Assembly (NCBI GenBank): GCA_031266215.1 | Contig: JAISBL010000071.1 | Location: 1 to 44,121 of the forward strand | Source of the DNA: Tannerellaceae bacterium | Lineage (GTDB): Bacteria; Bacteroidota; Bacteroidia; Bacteroidales; Tannerellaceae | DNA length: 44,121 bases | Direction of reading: 5' to 3' | Part shown: piece after piece, positions 18,974 through 28,275 of the stretch | Numbering within the stretch: the stretch's first letter is position 1 | How the letters are laid out: each line of letters opens with the position of its first letter | Notes under the pieces: generated by a model | What the model was told of the DNA's origin: nothing | The model's database searches: none | The model's input: only the letters and a program-made list of their open reading frames with translations | Program-made: the position numbers and the translations under genes

Positions 18974-19008
18974 ATAATTATTTTCAACTTGTAACACTTT
19001 TAACTGAT

Positions 19009-20196
19009 ATGTTAGATTTCAATAATACTGAAATAGCTTTCGCCTCAAAATCTAAATCGGAACTGAAGAATGCATATTTGCTCTTTAATGTCATGAAACA
19101 CCCCGGTATTGTGAGACTGGGTAAGTGGGCATGCCTTATAGCGCTGAAAATGCGCTTTCCTCTCGCATGGATTGTTAAACCCACATTATATAAACAGTTT
19201 GTGGGCGGAGAGACCTTGCAGGATTGCACAAAATACATTAACCTTCTGAAGCATGAAAATGTAAAATCTACACTGGATTATTCTGCCGAGAGCAAACAAA
19301 CGCCAGAAGGTATTCATGATACCTGGACGGAAACGATCCGATCGATCGATTTTGCACAAAAGAACCCGTATATAGCCTATGCCGTATTCAAACCCTCGAC
19401 TATTACGACAGACGAACTGCTGAGCAAAGCCTCCGAAAAAAAGGAAAAACTTAGCATAGATGAGATCAAAGATTTTAGTGTATTCAGCTCGCGATTCATG
19501 ACGTTGTGCAAGCGGGCTTACGATAATAATGTGCGTATACTGGTGGACGCCGAAGATTATTGCTTTCAGAACGCCATAGACGAACTTACCGACGAAGCAA
19601 TGAGGCGTTTTAATAAGGAACGGGCCATAGTGTTTGCTACCTTGCAGATGTACCGCCATGACCGTATGCCGTATCTGCGACGTATTTACGACGACGCAGT
19701 GGAAAAAGGGTATTACCCGGGGATCAAATTTGTGAGAGGCGCCTATATGGAAGAAGAACGCAAGCGGGCCGAAATCATGGGCTATCCCGATCCTATCTGC
19801 AAAGATAAGCAGGCGACAGACGATAACTTTGATGCCGGCGTAAGGTTCGTAGTAGAGCATATAGACCGTATGGAGCTTTTTATGGGGACACACAATGAGA
19901 CAAGTAACTATAAACTGGCGTCCCTCATTGACGAACGTAAATTGGAAAGAAATACCCCGCGTATCTTTTTCTCTCAATTATTGGGAATGAGTGACAACAT
20001 TTCTTTCAATCTGGCTCACGAAGGATATAACGTAACAAAATACGTTCCTTATGCCAAAGTAAGAGATGTGCTCCCTTATTTGTTGCGCCGGGCGGAGGAA
20101 AATACTTCAGTCGCCGGGCAAACAGGACGTGAACTCCGGATGCTTAGGGCCGAGATGGAACGCCGTAAGAAATCCGGAACAGCCATTGTCAGGTAA
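19009..20196 (+). CDS. proline dehydrogenase
   Basis: VDAEDYCFQ, ATLQMYRHD, YPGIKFVRGAYMEEER, GTHNETS, FSQLLGMSDNISFNLAHEGYNVTKYVPY. Confidence 0.94.
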   Translation: MLDFNNTEIAFASKSKSELKNAYLLFNVMKHPGIVRLGKWACLIALKMRFPLAWIVKPTLYKQFVGGETLQDCTKYINLLKHENVKSTLDYSAESKQTPEGIHDTWTETIRSIDFAQKNPYIAYAVFKPSTITTDELLSKASEKKEKLSIDEIKDFSVFSSRFMTLCKRAYDNNVRILVDAEDYCFQNAIDELTDEAMRRFNKERAIVFATLQMYRHDRMPYLRRIYDDAVEKGYYPGIKFVRGAYMEEERKRAEIMGYPDPICKDKQATDDNFDAGVRFVVEHIDRMELFMGTHNETSNYKLASLIDERKLERNTPRIFFSQLLGMSDNISFNLAHEGYNVTKYVPYAKVRDVLPYLLRRAEENTSVAGQTGRELRMLRAEMERRKKSGTAIVR

Positions 20197-20213
20197 TATA
20201 AAAAAAGACAGGA

Positions 20214-21716
20214 ATGAATGTGAAAAGGAATTGTCTGTACAGTATTGTTCTTATATGGGCGTTTGCCTGCTCTTATGCTGAAGCTCAGCAGGCAAATACA
20301 CTCATGGATACGGTTGTTGTTATCGCGCCTGACGATATGGATAAAATCCCGGACCTGCGCACGCAGCTAAATATGGAGAATGAGACATACTCTGAACCGG
20401 CGCCGGCGAATAGCCGGTTGCTCCGTTTTGTGCAAGACAATAAAACGGGCTTGTCGGACGAAGCTCTTTATTGGGCGCGCTTAGTGATGGATGCTTCATC
20501 GCGATTTGGCGAAACAATGAACTTCGGTGATACGATAATTGTAGACCACATCTTCATGCCGCCTCTTTTCAGAGGTAATGTGCTGCCCGGCAGATTATAT
20601 CTATACGACAAAGACATATTGAAATCAGGGACTGTCATTGCTCCCTGGTTTCAGCCGGACACTACGTTATTCCTTGATGTATTGGAGAAATACGCTTTAG
20701 ACGATAAGGCTTTAAGGTACATTGAAGATAACTACCCGGCTTATTTTCACTATTCAAAAAGAGATTTGCCGGATGATATTATCAAGATCGCCAACATCAG
20801 GACGCCGGCATATGATGAAGTACCTCTGAAAGTTACTTCCAGTGTTGTGCAAAGCGATATGGAAGCTCCTGAAAAGTTCATTCCCGACAGGCTTTATTGG
20901 CGTTCTTCCTTTGAAAGCGCTATCCAATTCTCGCAAAATTATGTTTCTCCCAACTGGCACAAAGGAGGAAGCAGCAACCTGAACATCTTTACCAAGAATT
21001 ATCTCAAATATGATTATAACAAGGACAAAGTACAAATCACCAATGAGATAGAAATAAAGGCCAGCGTCTACAACGCCCCTAATGACACCTTGCATGACTA
21101 TAAAATAGGCGATGACATCTTACGCCTGCATAGTAACATTGGCTACAAGGCTTTTAATAAATGGTTTTATACGTTTGACACCGAATTTAAAACACAGTTG
21201 TTCAGTAACTATCAGGAAAATACGCAGGTAAAGCAGGCGGCCTTACTTTCACCCTTCACATTCAATGCAGGTATAGGTATGAAATACGACCTGAAGAAAA
21301 CCTTTAAGGAACGTAATAGAAACCTGAATTTAAGTATAAACTTCGCTCCTGTCTCTTATACTTTTATGAAGAGTCTCAACGAGGACATAGACCTTGGACG
21401 TCATGGCTTCAGGAAGAATGAAGAAACAGATAAGTACAGCAGCACGTTAAACCGTTTTGGTATGACGATCCGTACTGATATGATGATGAATTTCAATCGT
21501 AATGTCAGTTGGCAATCACGTTTATATTATTTTACAACATACGAAATCACTCAGTTTGAATTTGAGAATACCTTAGTCCTCGCCATCACAAGGCATTTCT
21601 CTACCCGCATATACGCTCATCTCCGCTTCGACGATTCTGTGATTAAAAAAGCAGACTTTAATAGTTATTTCCAATTAAATGAATTGTTAAGCTTTGGCTT
21701 CAACTACAAATGGTAG
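20214..21716 (+). CDS. DUF3078-like outer membrane protein
   Basis: Signal peptide; NYVSPNWHKGGSSNLNIFTKNYLKYDYNKDKVQITNEIEIKA and beta-barrel-like C-terminal half. Confidence 0.8.
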   Translation: MNVKRNCLYSIVLIWAFACSYAEAQQANTLMDTVVVIAPDDMDKIPDLRTQLNMENETYSEPAPANSRLLRFVQDNKTGLSDEALYWARLVMDASSRFGETMNFGDTIIVDHIFMPPLFRGNVLPGRLYLYDKDILKSGTVIAPWFQPDTTLFLDVLEKYALDDKALRYIEDNYPAYFHYSKRDLPDDIIKIANIRTPAYDEVPLKVTSSVVQSDMEAPEKFIPDRLYWRSSFESAIQFSQNYVSPNWHKGGSSNLNIFTKNYLKYDYNKDKVQITNEIEIKASVYNAPNDTLHDYKIGDDILRLHSNIGYKAFNKWFYTFDTEFKTQLFSNYQENTQVKQAALLSPFTFNAGIGMKYDLKKTFKERNRNLNLSINFAPVSYTFMKSLNEDIDLGRHGFRKNEETDKYSSTLNRFGMTIRTDMMMNFNRNVSWQSRLYYFTTYEITQFEFENTLVLAITRHFSTRIYAHLRFDDSVIKKADFNSYFQLNELLSFGFNYKW

Positions 21717-21752
21717 TCAACGTATATTTTTCAGGGAAATATTACTAGGATT

Positions 21753-21785
21753 TTTGGACATTGTTACGGGAAATAATTACTTTTG
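21753..21785 (+). promoter_or_regulatory. Bacteroidetes promoter (TTTG ... TAnnTTTG) for the rseC-rnf operon
   Basis: TTTG at 21753-21756, TACTTTTG at 21778-21785, 21-bp spacer; ATG of rseC at 21817. Confidence 0.6.
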
Positions 21786-21816
21786 CCGTGGTTTTTGCTA
21801 TGTCGAGATTACAATC

Positions 21817-22236
21817 ATGAAGAATAGTGTTAATTATTGCGGAGTAGTAGATCGCGTGGAAAAGGATCGTATTTGTGTGAAGATTACTCAACAGCCGGCA
21901 TGTTCCGGATGTAATGCAAAGTCAGCATGTATGGCGGCTAACGGAAAAGAACATATTATAGAGGTAACAGATTATACGGGAACATTCCAGGCAAACGAAG
22001 CGGTTATACTCGAAGGTAAAGATTATATGGAACTTAAAGCCATTCTGCTGGCATTTGTTATTCCTCTGGCGCTGGTTGTTGCATTTATTGTCGTTGGCGC
22101 AGGCATACAATTGAAAGAAAGCGTCAGCGCATTAGCAGGGTTATCATTGCTGCTTCCTTATTATATTATTTTATATTCCTTTCGAAAGGCCCTGAAAAAA
22201 AGATTTGTTTTTACAATTAAGAAAATAAACCAATAA
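21817..22236 (+). CDS. rseC: RseC/SoxR-reducing-system family membrane protein
   Basis: MKNSVNYCGVVDRVEKDRICVKITQQPACSGCNAKSACMA Cys cluster plus two TM helices; upstream of rnfB. ORF opens at 21694. Confidence 0.88.
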   Translation: MKNSVNYCGVVDRVEKDRICVKITQQPACSGCNAKSACMAANGKEHIIEVTDYTGTFQANEAVILEGKDYMELKAILLAFVIPLALVVAFIVVGAGIQLKESVSALAGLSLLLPYYIILYSFRKALKKRFVFTIKKINQ

Positions 22237-22240
22237 ATAT

Positions 22241-23116
22241 ATGATATTGATAGCCATTATTACGTTAGGAGGGATTGGTATTATCAGTTCCGGCTTGTTA
22301 TATCTTGCTTCCAGAAAATTTGAAGTTTATGAAAATCCTCTTATCGCACAAGTTCAGGAAATATTACCGGCAGCTAACTGTGGAGGGTGCGGGTATCCCG
22401 GATGTGCCGGTTTTGCCGATGCATGCGTAAATGCACCTTCTTTGGAAGACCTGCTATGCCCGGTTGGCGGAGCGGCAGTTATGAGCCGGGTGGCCGGGAT
22501 CCTCGGTAAAGACACGGCGGGAGCTGATCCGAAGATTGCAGTGGTGCGTTGTAACGGGAATTGCGAAGCGCGTCCGCATGTGAACCAGTATGATGGGGCG
22601 GGTAATTGTGCGATAGCATCTTCATTATACGGCGGAGAAACAGGATGTTCGTATGGCTGTCTGGGCTATGGAGACTGCGCGGCTGCCTGTACATTCGGCG
22701 CAATTATTATCAATTCATCGACAGGATTGCCGGAAGTGATCGAAGACAAATGCACTTCCTGTGGAGCTTGTGTAAAAGCCTGCCCGAAAAATATTATTGA
22801 ATTACGAAAGAAAGGCCCGAAGTCGCGCCGCATATTTGTCAGTTGCGTTAATAGAGATAAGGGAGGTGTTGCCCGGAAATCATGCTCCAATGCATGCATT
22901 GGCTGTAACAAATGCGAGAAGGAATGCAAGTTTGAGGCCATAACCATAACCGATAATTTAGCCTATATAAGCTCGCAAAAGTGTCGCTTATGCCGTAAAT
23001 GTACGGCCGTATGCCCCACTAACGCCATACATGAATTGAACTTTGCTCCCCGCAAAGAAACCAGTCTGGAAGACAGCCCGAAAACGGACGAAAAAACAAA
23101 TCAAAAAAACATATAG
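22241..23116 (+). CDS. rnfB: Rnf electron transport complex subunit B
   Basis: N-terminal TM, AANCGGCGYPGCAGFA Fe-S motif, multiple CxxCxxCxxxC ferredoxin motifs. Confidence 0.97.
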   Translation: MILIAIITLGGIGIISSGLLYLASRKFEVYENPLIAQVQEILPAANCGGCGYPGCAGFADACVNAPSLEDLLCPVGGAAVMSRVAGILGKDTAGADPKIAVVRCNGNCEARPHVNQYDGAGNCAIASSLYGGETGCSYGCLGYGDCAAACTFGAIIINSSTGLPEVIEDKCTSCGACVKACPKNIIELRKKGPKSRRIFVSCVNRDKGGVARKSCSNACIGCNKCEKECKFEAITITDNLAYISSQKCRLCRKCTAVCPTNAIHELNFAPRKETSLEDSPKTDEKTNQKNI

Positions 23117-23119
23117 CGC

Positions 23120-24451
23120 ATGTTAAAGACATTCCGAATCGGAGGTATTCACCCGCCCGGGAACAAACTGTCGGCAGGGAAAAAGATAACCTCCATACCT
23201 GTTCCACGACAGGTTATTATACCCTTGGGGCAACATATAGGTGCGCCGGCACAGGCTGTGGTAAAGAAAGGCGACCAGGTGAAGGCAGGAACCCTGCTGG
23301 GTGAATCCGGCGGTTTTGTTTCCGCCAATATTCATTCATCCGTCTCCGGCAAAGTAAACAAGATAGATAATGCTGTGGATGCAAGCGGCTACAAACGTCC
23401 TGCCATCTACATAGATGCAGAAGGCGACGAATGGGAGGACACCATCGACCGCAGTGAAACGCTGGTGAGAGAATGTTCCATCTCTTCACAGGAAATTATA
23501 GATAAAATAGCCCAGGCCGGCATAGTAGGATTAGGCGGAGCTACCTTTCCCACACAAGTAAAACTGACTCCTCCCGCCGGATTGCGACCGGAAATACTGA
23601 TCATTAACGGCGTGGAGTGCGAACCCTACCTTACATCCGACCATTCGCTGATGATAGAAAAAGGCGAACAGGTATTAACAGGTGTCACCATTTTGATGAA
23701 AGCGATAAGCGTAGATAAGGCTGTTATCGGTATTGAGAACAACAAACCTGATGCTATCATACATTTAAAGGACCTGGCGAAAAGATATACAGGTATTGAA
23801 ATCACACCCCTGAAAGTGCAATACCCTCAGGGCGGCGAAAAACAACTGATCGATGCAGTGGTGCGCCGCCAGGTGAAAAGCGGGGCGCTTCCCATATCAG
23901 TAGGCGCAGTAGTACATAATGTAGGCACGGCGTATGCGGTATATGAAGCTGTGCAAAAAAACAAACCGCTTATCGAACGGGTAGTAACGGTTACGGGGAA
24001 AGGCGTTGCCAACCCTTCCAACTTCATGGTTCGTATAGGTACGCCGGTTCGCGACCTGATTGAAGCTGCCGGCGGCATGTCTGAAAATACGGGAAAGATC
24101 ATCGGAGGCGGTCCCATGATGGGTAAAGCGCTTACCAGCGCAGACATCCCTGTAACCAAAGGCAGCTCCGGGATATTAGTATTCTCAAAGGAAGAGTCTT
24201 TACGGAAACCTGTGCACAACTGCATCCGCTGCGCTAAGTGCGTGCAGGTCTGCCCAATGGGATTGAATCCGACTTTGTTGATGAACGCGACTGAATTTGC
24301 CAACTGGGAACTGGCGGAAAAGAACTACATCGTAGATTGCATAGAGTGCGGTTCATGTAGTTTCACATGTCCGGCCTGCCGTCCGCTGCTGGATTATATC
24401 CGCTCGGGCAAAGGAAAAGTAATGGGCATCATCCGTGCCAGAAAGTCATAA
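23120..24451 (+). CDS. rnfC: Rnf electron transport complex subunit C
   Basis: GGIHPPGNK, GLGGATFPTQVKL, INGVECEPYLTSDH, CIRCAKCVQVCPMGL, CIECGSCSFTCPA. Confidence 0.97.
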   Translation: MLKTFRIGGIHPPGNKLSAGKKITSIPVPRQVIIPLGQHIGAPAQAVVKKGDQVKAGTLLGESGGFVSANIHSSVSGKVNKIDNAVDASGYKRPAIYIDAEGDEWEDTIDRSETLVRECSISSQEIIDKIAQAGIVGLGGATFPTQVKLTPPAGLRPEILIINGVECEPYLTSDHSLMIEKGEQVLTGVTILMKAISVDKAVIGIENNKPDAIIHLKDLAKRYTGIEITPLKVQYPQGGEKQLIDAVVRRQVKSGALPISVGAVVHNVGTAYAVYEAVQKNKPLIERVVTVTGKGVANPSNFMVRIGTPVRDLIEAAGGMSENTGKIIGGGPMMGKALTSADIPVTKGSSGILVFSKEESLRKPVHNCIRCAKCVQVCPMGLNPTLLMNATEFANWELAEKNYIVDCIECGSCSFTCPACRPLLDYIRSGKGKVMGIIRARKS

Positions 24452-24463
24452 AACACTTGTAAT

Positions 24464-25423
24464 ATGGAAAATAAACTGATTATATCCCCATCGCCACACA
24501 TCCACGGCGGCGACAGCATAAGCAAAAACATGTATGGAGTACTGATTGCCCTCGTCCCGGTTTTTCTGGTATCTCTTTACTATTTCGGATTGGGAGCGTT
24601 GATCGTCACAGCGGTATCAGTGCTCTCATGCGTACTTTTTGAATATCTGATCCAGCGATTCGTCCTGAAAAAAGAACCGTCTGTCGGAGACGGCTCTGCT
24701 ATACTGACCGGCGTATTGCTGGCATTCAACCTGCCTTCCAACCTGCCGGTATGGATCATTATCATTGGCTCCCTTGCAGCTATAGGCATCGGTAAAATGT
24801 CTTTTGGAGGATTAGGGAATAATATTTTCAATCCGGCGCTGGCAGGACGTGTATTCCTGCTCATCTCCTTCCCGGCGCAGATGACTACCTGGCCGCTTCC
24901 CGGAAAGCTGCCGATGGACTATATCGACAGCGTAACAGGCGCTACGACGCTTTCCATGATAAACGAAGGCGTCGCCCGGTTACCATCGTTCGCAGACATG
25001 CTGCTGGGTAATATGGGAGGCAGTCTGGGAGAAGTCAGCGCCGCAGCTTTGCTCTTAGGCTTTGCTTATTTGCTGGTGCGCAGGATCATAACATGGCATA
25101 TCCCCGTCGCGATCATTGTAACCGTATTCGCGCTGACAGGCATCATGTACCTGATCGATCCGCTGAGCTACGCCGATCCGGTGGTGCATCTGTTGTCGGG
25201 CGGCCTGTTGCTGGGCGCCATCTTTATGGCAACTGATTACGTCACGTCGCCAATGAGCCGGGACGGTATGATTGTTTACGGCGTTGGCATCGGATTACTG
25301 ACCTCCGTCATACGTTTGTTTGGCTCTTATCCCGAAGGCGTTTCGTTTGCCATCCTTATCATGAATGCACTGACGCCTATAATCAATACATATTTCAAAC
25401 CTAAACATTTCGGAGGGAGATAA
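24464..25423 (+). CDS. rnfD: Rnf electron transport complex subunit D
   Basis: SPSPHIHGGDSISKNMYGVLIALVP, DSVTGATTLS flavinylation motif, polytopic. Confidence 0.97.
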   Translation: MENKLIISPSPHIHGGDSISKNMYGVLIALVPVFLVSLYYFGLGALIVTAVSVLSCVLFEYLIQRFVLKKEPSVGDGSAILTGVLLAFNLPSNLPVWIIIIGSLAAIGIGKMSFGGLGNNIFNPALAGRVFLLISFPAQMTTWPLPGKLPMDYIDSVTGATTLSMINEGVARLPSFADMLLGNMGGSLGEVSAAALLLGFAYLLVRRIITWHIPVAIIVTVFALTGIMYLIDPLSYADPVVHLLSGGLLLGAIFMATDYVTSPMSRDGMIVYGVGIGLLTSVIRLFGSYPEGVSFAILIMNALTPIINTYFKPKHFGGR

Positions 25424-25425
25424 AC

Positions 25426-26049
25426 ATGGAAAAATTAAAGTCTACATTACCCAATATGTTCCTCTCACTGATGATCACATGCTCGGCCTCCGGCATCATA
25501 TTAGCCGGAGCCAGCCTGTATACATCCGGGCCCATCGCCATATCCAAAGCCGCCGCGCTGGAAAAAGCCATCAAAGATGTAACGCCGGAATTTGATAACA
25601 ACCCGCTGGAGGACTCCTACAAAGGCGTTACTGCCGACGGAGATTCTCTCCTGATATATCCGGCAACCAAAGACGGACTACCCGTAGGCGTTGCAGTAGA
25701 CAGCTATACCAAAAACGGTTTTAGCGGTGAGATAAAAATAATAGTGGGATTTGACACGGAAGGGACACTGGTAAACTATTCCGTCCTCCAACATGCCGAA
25801 ACGCCCGGTTTAGGTTCAAAGATGGAGCTGTGGTTTCGCACCGACAAGAATAAGCAAAGTGTTATAGGACGCTCACTGGCTAACGGAAACCTGTCGGTAA
25901 CGAAAGACGGCGGAGACGTTGACGCTATCACGGCGTCAACCATTACCAGCCGGGCTTTCCTGAACGCCGTCAACCGGGCATACAGCGCCTATAAGGGAAC
26001 AGATTCCACTACCGGAGCTACAATAAAGAAAGGAGATAACGATGAATAA
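25426..26049 (+). CDS. rnfG: Rnf electron transport complex subunit G
   Basis: Single TM; ETPGLGSKM; DAITASTITSRAFLNAVNRA flavinylation region. Confidence 0.95.
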   Translation: MEKLKSTLPNMFLSLMITCSASGIILAGASLYTSGPIAISKAAALEKAIKDVTPEFDNNPLEDSYKGVTADGDSLLIYPATKDGLPVGVAVDSYTKNGFSGEIKIIVGFDTEGTLVNYSVLQHAETPGLGSKMELWFRTDKNKQSVIGRSLANGNLSVTKDGGDVDAITASTITSRAFLNAVNRAYSAYKGTDSTTGATIKKGDNDE

Positions 26050-26626
26050 CATAAAGATACTGTTAAACGGCATAATCAGGGAAAACCCCATTTTCGTCTT
26101 ACTGTTAGGCATGTGCCCTACGCTGGGCACAACCTCCTCGGCCATAAACGGGATGGGCATGGGGCTTGCCACCACCTTTGTGCTGACCTGTACAAATATG
26201 GCGATCTCAGCTTTGAAAAACCTTATACCAAATGCGGTGCGCATACCTGCTTATGTGGTTATCATTGCAACTTTCGTTACACCTCTGCAGATGTTCATAG
26301 AAGCCTTCCTGCCGTCGTTATACCAAAGCCTGGGATTGTTCATACCCCTGATTGTGGTTAACTGCATCGTTCTGGGTCGCGCCGAAGCCTTTGCAGGCAA
26401 ACACGGTGTGGTTCCGTCGGGGTTTGACGGACTGGGGACCGGACTGGGGTTCACCCTTGCTCTGACACTGCTGGGCGCTACGCGCGAACTGCTTGGGTCC
26501 GGAAAAGTTTTCAACCTTACTTTTATGCCTGAAGAATACGGTTCGCTTATCTTTGTGCTGGCTCCCGGAGCGTTTATAGCCCTGGGTTTCCTGATTGCTA
26601 TTATAAACAAGGTTCGTAAAGTCTGA
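26042..26626 (+). CDS. rnfE: Rnf electron transport complex subunit E
   Basis: ENPIFVLLLGMCPTLGTTSSAINGMGMG; polytopic. Confidence 0.96.
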   Translation: MNNIKILLNGIIRENPIFVLLLGMCPTLGTTSSAINGMGMGLATTFVLTCTNMAISALKNLIPNAVRIPAYVVIIATFVTPLQMFIEAFLPSLYQSLGLFIPLIVVNCIVLGRAEAFAGKHGVVPSGFDGLGTGLGFTLALTLLGATRELLGSGKVFNLTFMPEEYGSLIFVLAPGAFIALGFLIAIINKVRKV

Positions 26627-26641
26627 TAACACACATAAGAG

Positions 26642-27214
26642 ATGGAATATATACTAATATTTATAGCAGCCGTATTTGTCAATAACATTGTATTATCACA
26701 ATTCCTCGGGATATGTCCCTTCCTGGGGGTATCCAGGAAGGTAGAGACGGCCGGAGGCATGAGCGCCGCCGTCACTTTTGTGCTCACCATTGCCACTATC
26801 GTAACATTCATTGTGCAGAAATACGTTCTTGACGCTTTTGGATTAGGCTTCATGCAAACAATTACTTTCATACTGATCATAGCATCTCTGGTGCAGATGC
26901 TTGAAATCATATTAAAGAAAGTATCCCCGGCCTTATACCAGGCTCTGGGCGTATACCTGCCGCTGATAACTACCAACTGTTGCGTACTGGGTGTCGCTAT
27001 AATGGTTATTCAGAAGGATTACAACTTATTGCAGGCCGTTGTGTACGCCATATCAACAGCCATTGGGTTTTCACTCGCACTGACAATCTTTGCCGGCATA
27101 CGTGAGCAACTGTCCGTTACGCACGTGCCGGAGGGAATGAAAGGAACGCCGATTGCACTCATCACCGCCGGATTACTCGCGATGGCCTTCATGGGTTTTT
27201 CCGGTATCGTATAA
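26642..27214 (+). CDS. rnfA: Rnf electron transport complex subunit A
   Basis: NNIVLSQFLGICPFLGVSRKVETAGGM; LPLITTNCCVLGVA. Confidence 0.96.
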   Translation: MEYILIFIAAVFVNNIVLSQFLGICPFLGVSRKVETAGGMSAAVTFVLTIATIVTFIVQKYVLDAFGLGFMQTITFILIIASLVQMLEIILKKVSPALYQALGVYLPLITTNCCVLGVAIMVIQKDYNLLQAVVYAISTAIGFSLALTIFAGIREQLSVTHVPEGMKGTPIALITAGLLAMAFMGFSGIV

Positions 27215-27227
27215 AAACACAATTATC

Positions 27228-28262
27228 ATGAACAAAAAGATCTTAGTAACAGGTGGAACCGGATATATCGGTTCGCACACAGTAGTAGAACTGCAAACCG
27301 CCGGATACGAAGTAGTCATCGTAGACAACCTCTCCAATTCCAGCGAAGACGTTATCGATGGCATAGAAAAGATAACGCATATACGTCCTGACTTTGTAAA
27401 GCTGGACTGTAACGACAAGGAACGCCTGAGCGCACTATTCCGCAATCACGCCGGCATACGCGGGATAATACACTTCGCCGCAAGTAAAGCCGTTGGCGAA
27501 TCGGTACACAAACCGCTGGAGTATTACCGTAACAACATCGTAACCCTTCTCAATCTTCTGGACCTGATGCCGGAATATAAGGCAGATGGTATTGTTTTCT
27601 CTTCCTCCTGCACTGTTTACGGTCAGCCCGATGTCCTTCCCGTGACCGAAGACGCACCGGTGAAGCCGGCGCTTTCGCCCTACGGAAACACCAAACAGAT
27701 AGACGAAGAAATCCTTCGCGACGCCATTCATGCCGGACTGCCGTTCAAGAGCATAATACTGAGGTATTTCAATCCGATAGGGGCGCATCCGAGCGCCGAA
27801 ATAGGCGAACTGCCAAACGGCGTGCCGCAGAACCTGGTTCCCTTTGTGACGCAGACCGCTATGGGCATACGTGGCGAACTTAGCGTATTCGGTAACGACT
27901 ACGACACCCCCGACGGTTCCTGCATACGCGACTATATCAACGTAACAGACCTGGCCAGGGCCCATGTCATCGCTATGGATCGAATGCTGGAAAACAAATC
28001 GGAAGCCCCCCTGGAGATATTCAACCTCGGCACAGGGCGCGGAGTATCGGTATTGGAACTTATCAATGCCTTTGAAAGCGCTACCGGTGTGAAAGTGCCC
28101 TACAGGATAGTCGGACGGCGCGAAGGCGATATAGAAAAAGTATGGGCCAACCCCCGGCATGCAAACCAGACGCTGGGATGGACGGCCGCAGAAACGATGG
28201 AAGACACGCTCCTGTCTGCCTGGAAGTGGCAGAAGAAACTCCGCGAACGCAACATACAGTAA
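27228..28262 (+). CDS. galE: UDP-glucose 4-epimerase
   Basis: MNKKILVTGGTGYIGSHTVVEL Rossmann motif, YGNTK active site, GRREGDIEKVWANP; ORF opens at 27153 but Met at 27228 is the fold start. Confidence 0.95.
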   Translation: MNKKILVTGGTGYIGSHTVVELQTAGYEVVIVDNLSNSSEDVIDGIEKITHIRPDFVKLDCNDKERLSALFRNHAGIRGIIHFAASKAVGESVHKPLEYYRNNIVTLLNLLDLMPEYKADGIVFSSSCTVYGQPDVLPVTEDAPVKPALSPYGNTKQIDEEILRDAIHAGLPFKSIILRYFNPIGAHPSAEIGELPNGVPQNLVPFVTQTAMGIRGELSVFGNDYDTPDGSCIRDYINVTDLARAHVIAMDRMLENKSEAPLEIFNLGTGRGVSVLELINAFESATGVKVPYRIVGRREGDIEKVWANPRHANQTLGWTAAETMEDTLLSAWKWQKKLRERNIQ

Positions 28263-28275
28263 CACCGGCAATACA

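Noticed and set aside
19186-19977. 263-aa minus-strand ORF antisense to proline dehydrogenase
   Set aside because: Entirely within a confident CDS and without domain-like motifs.
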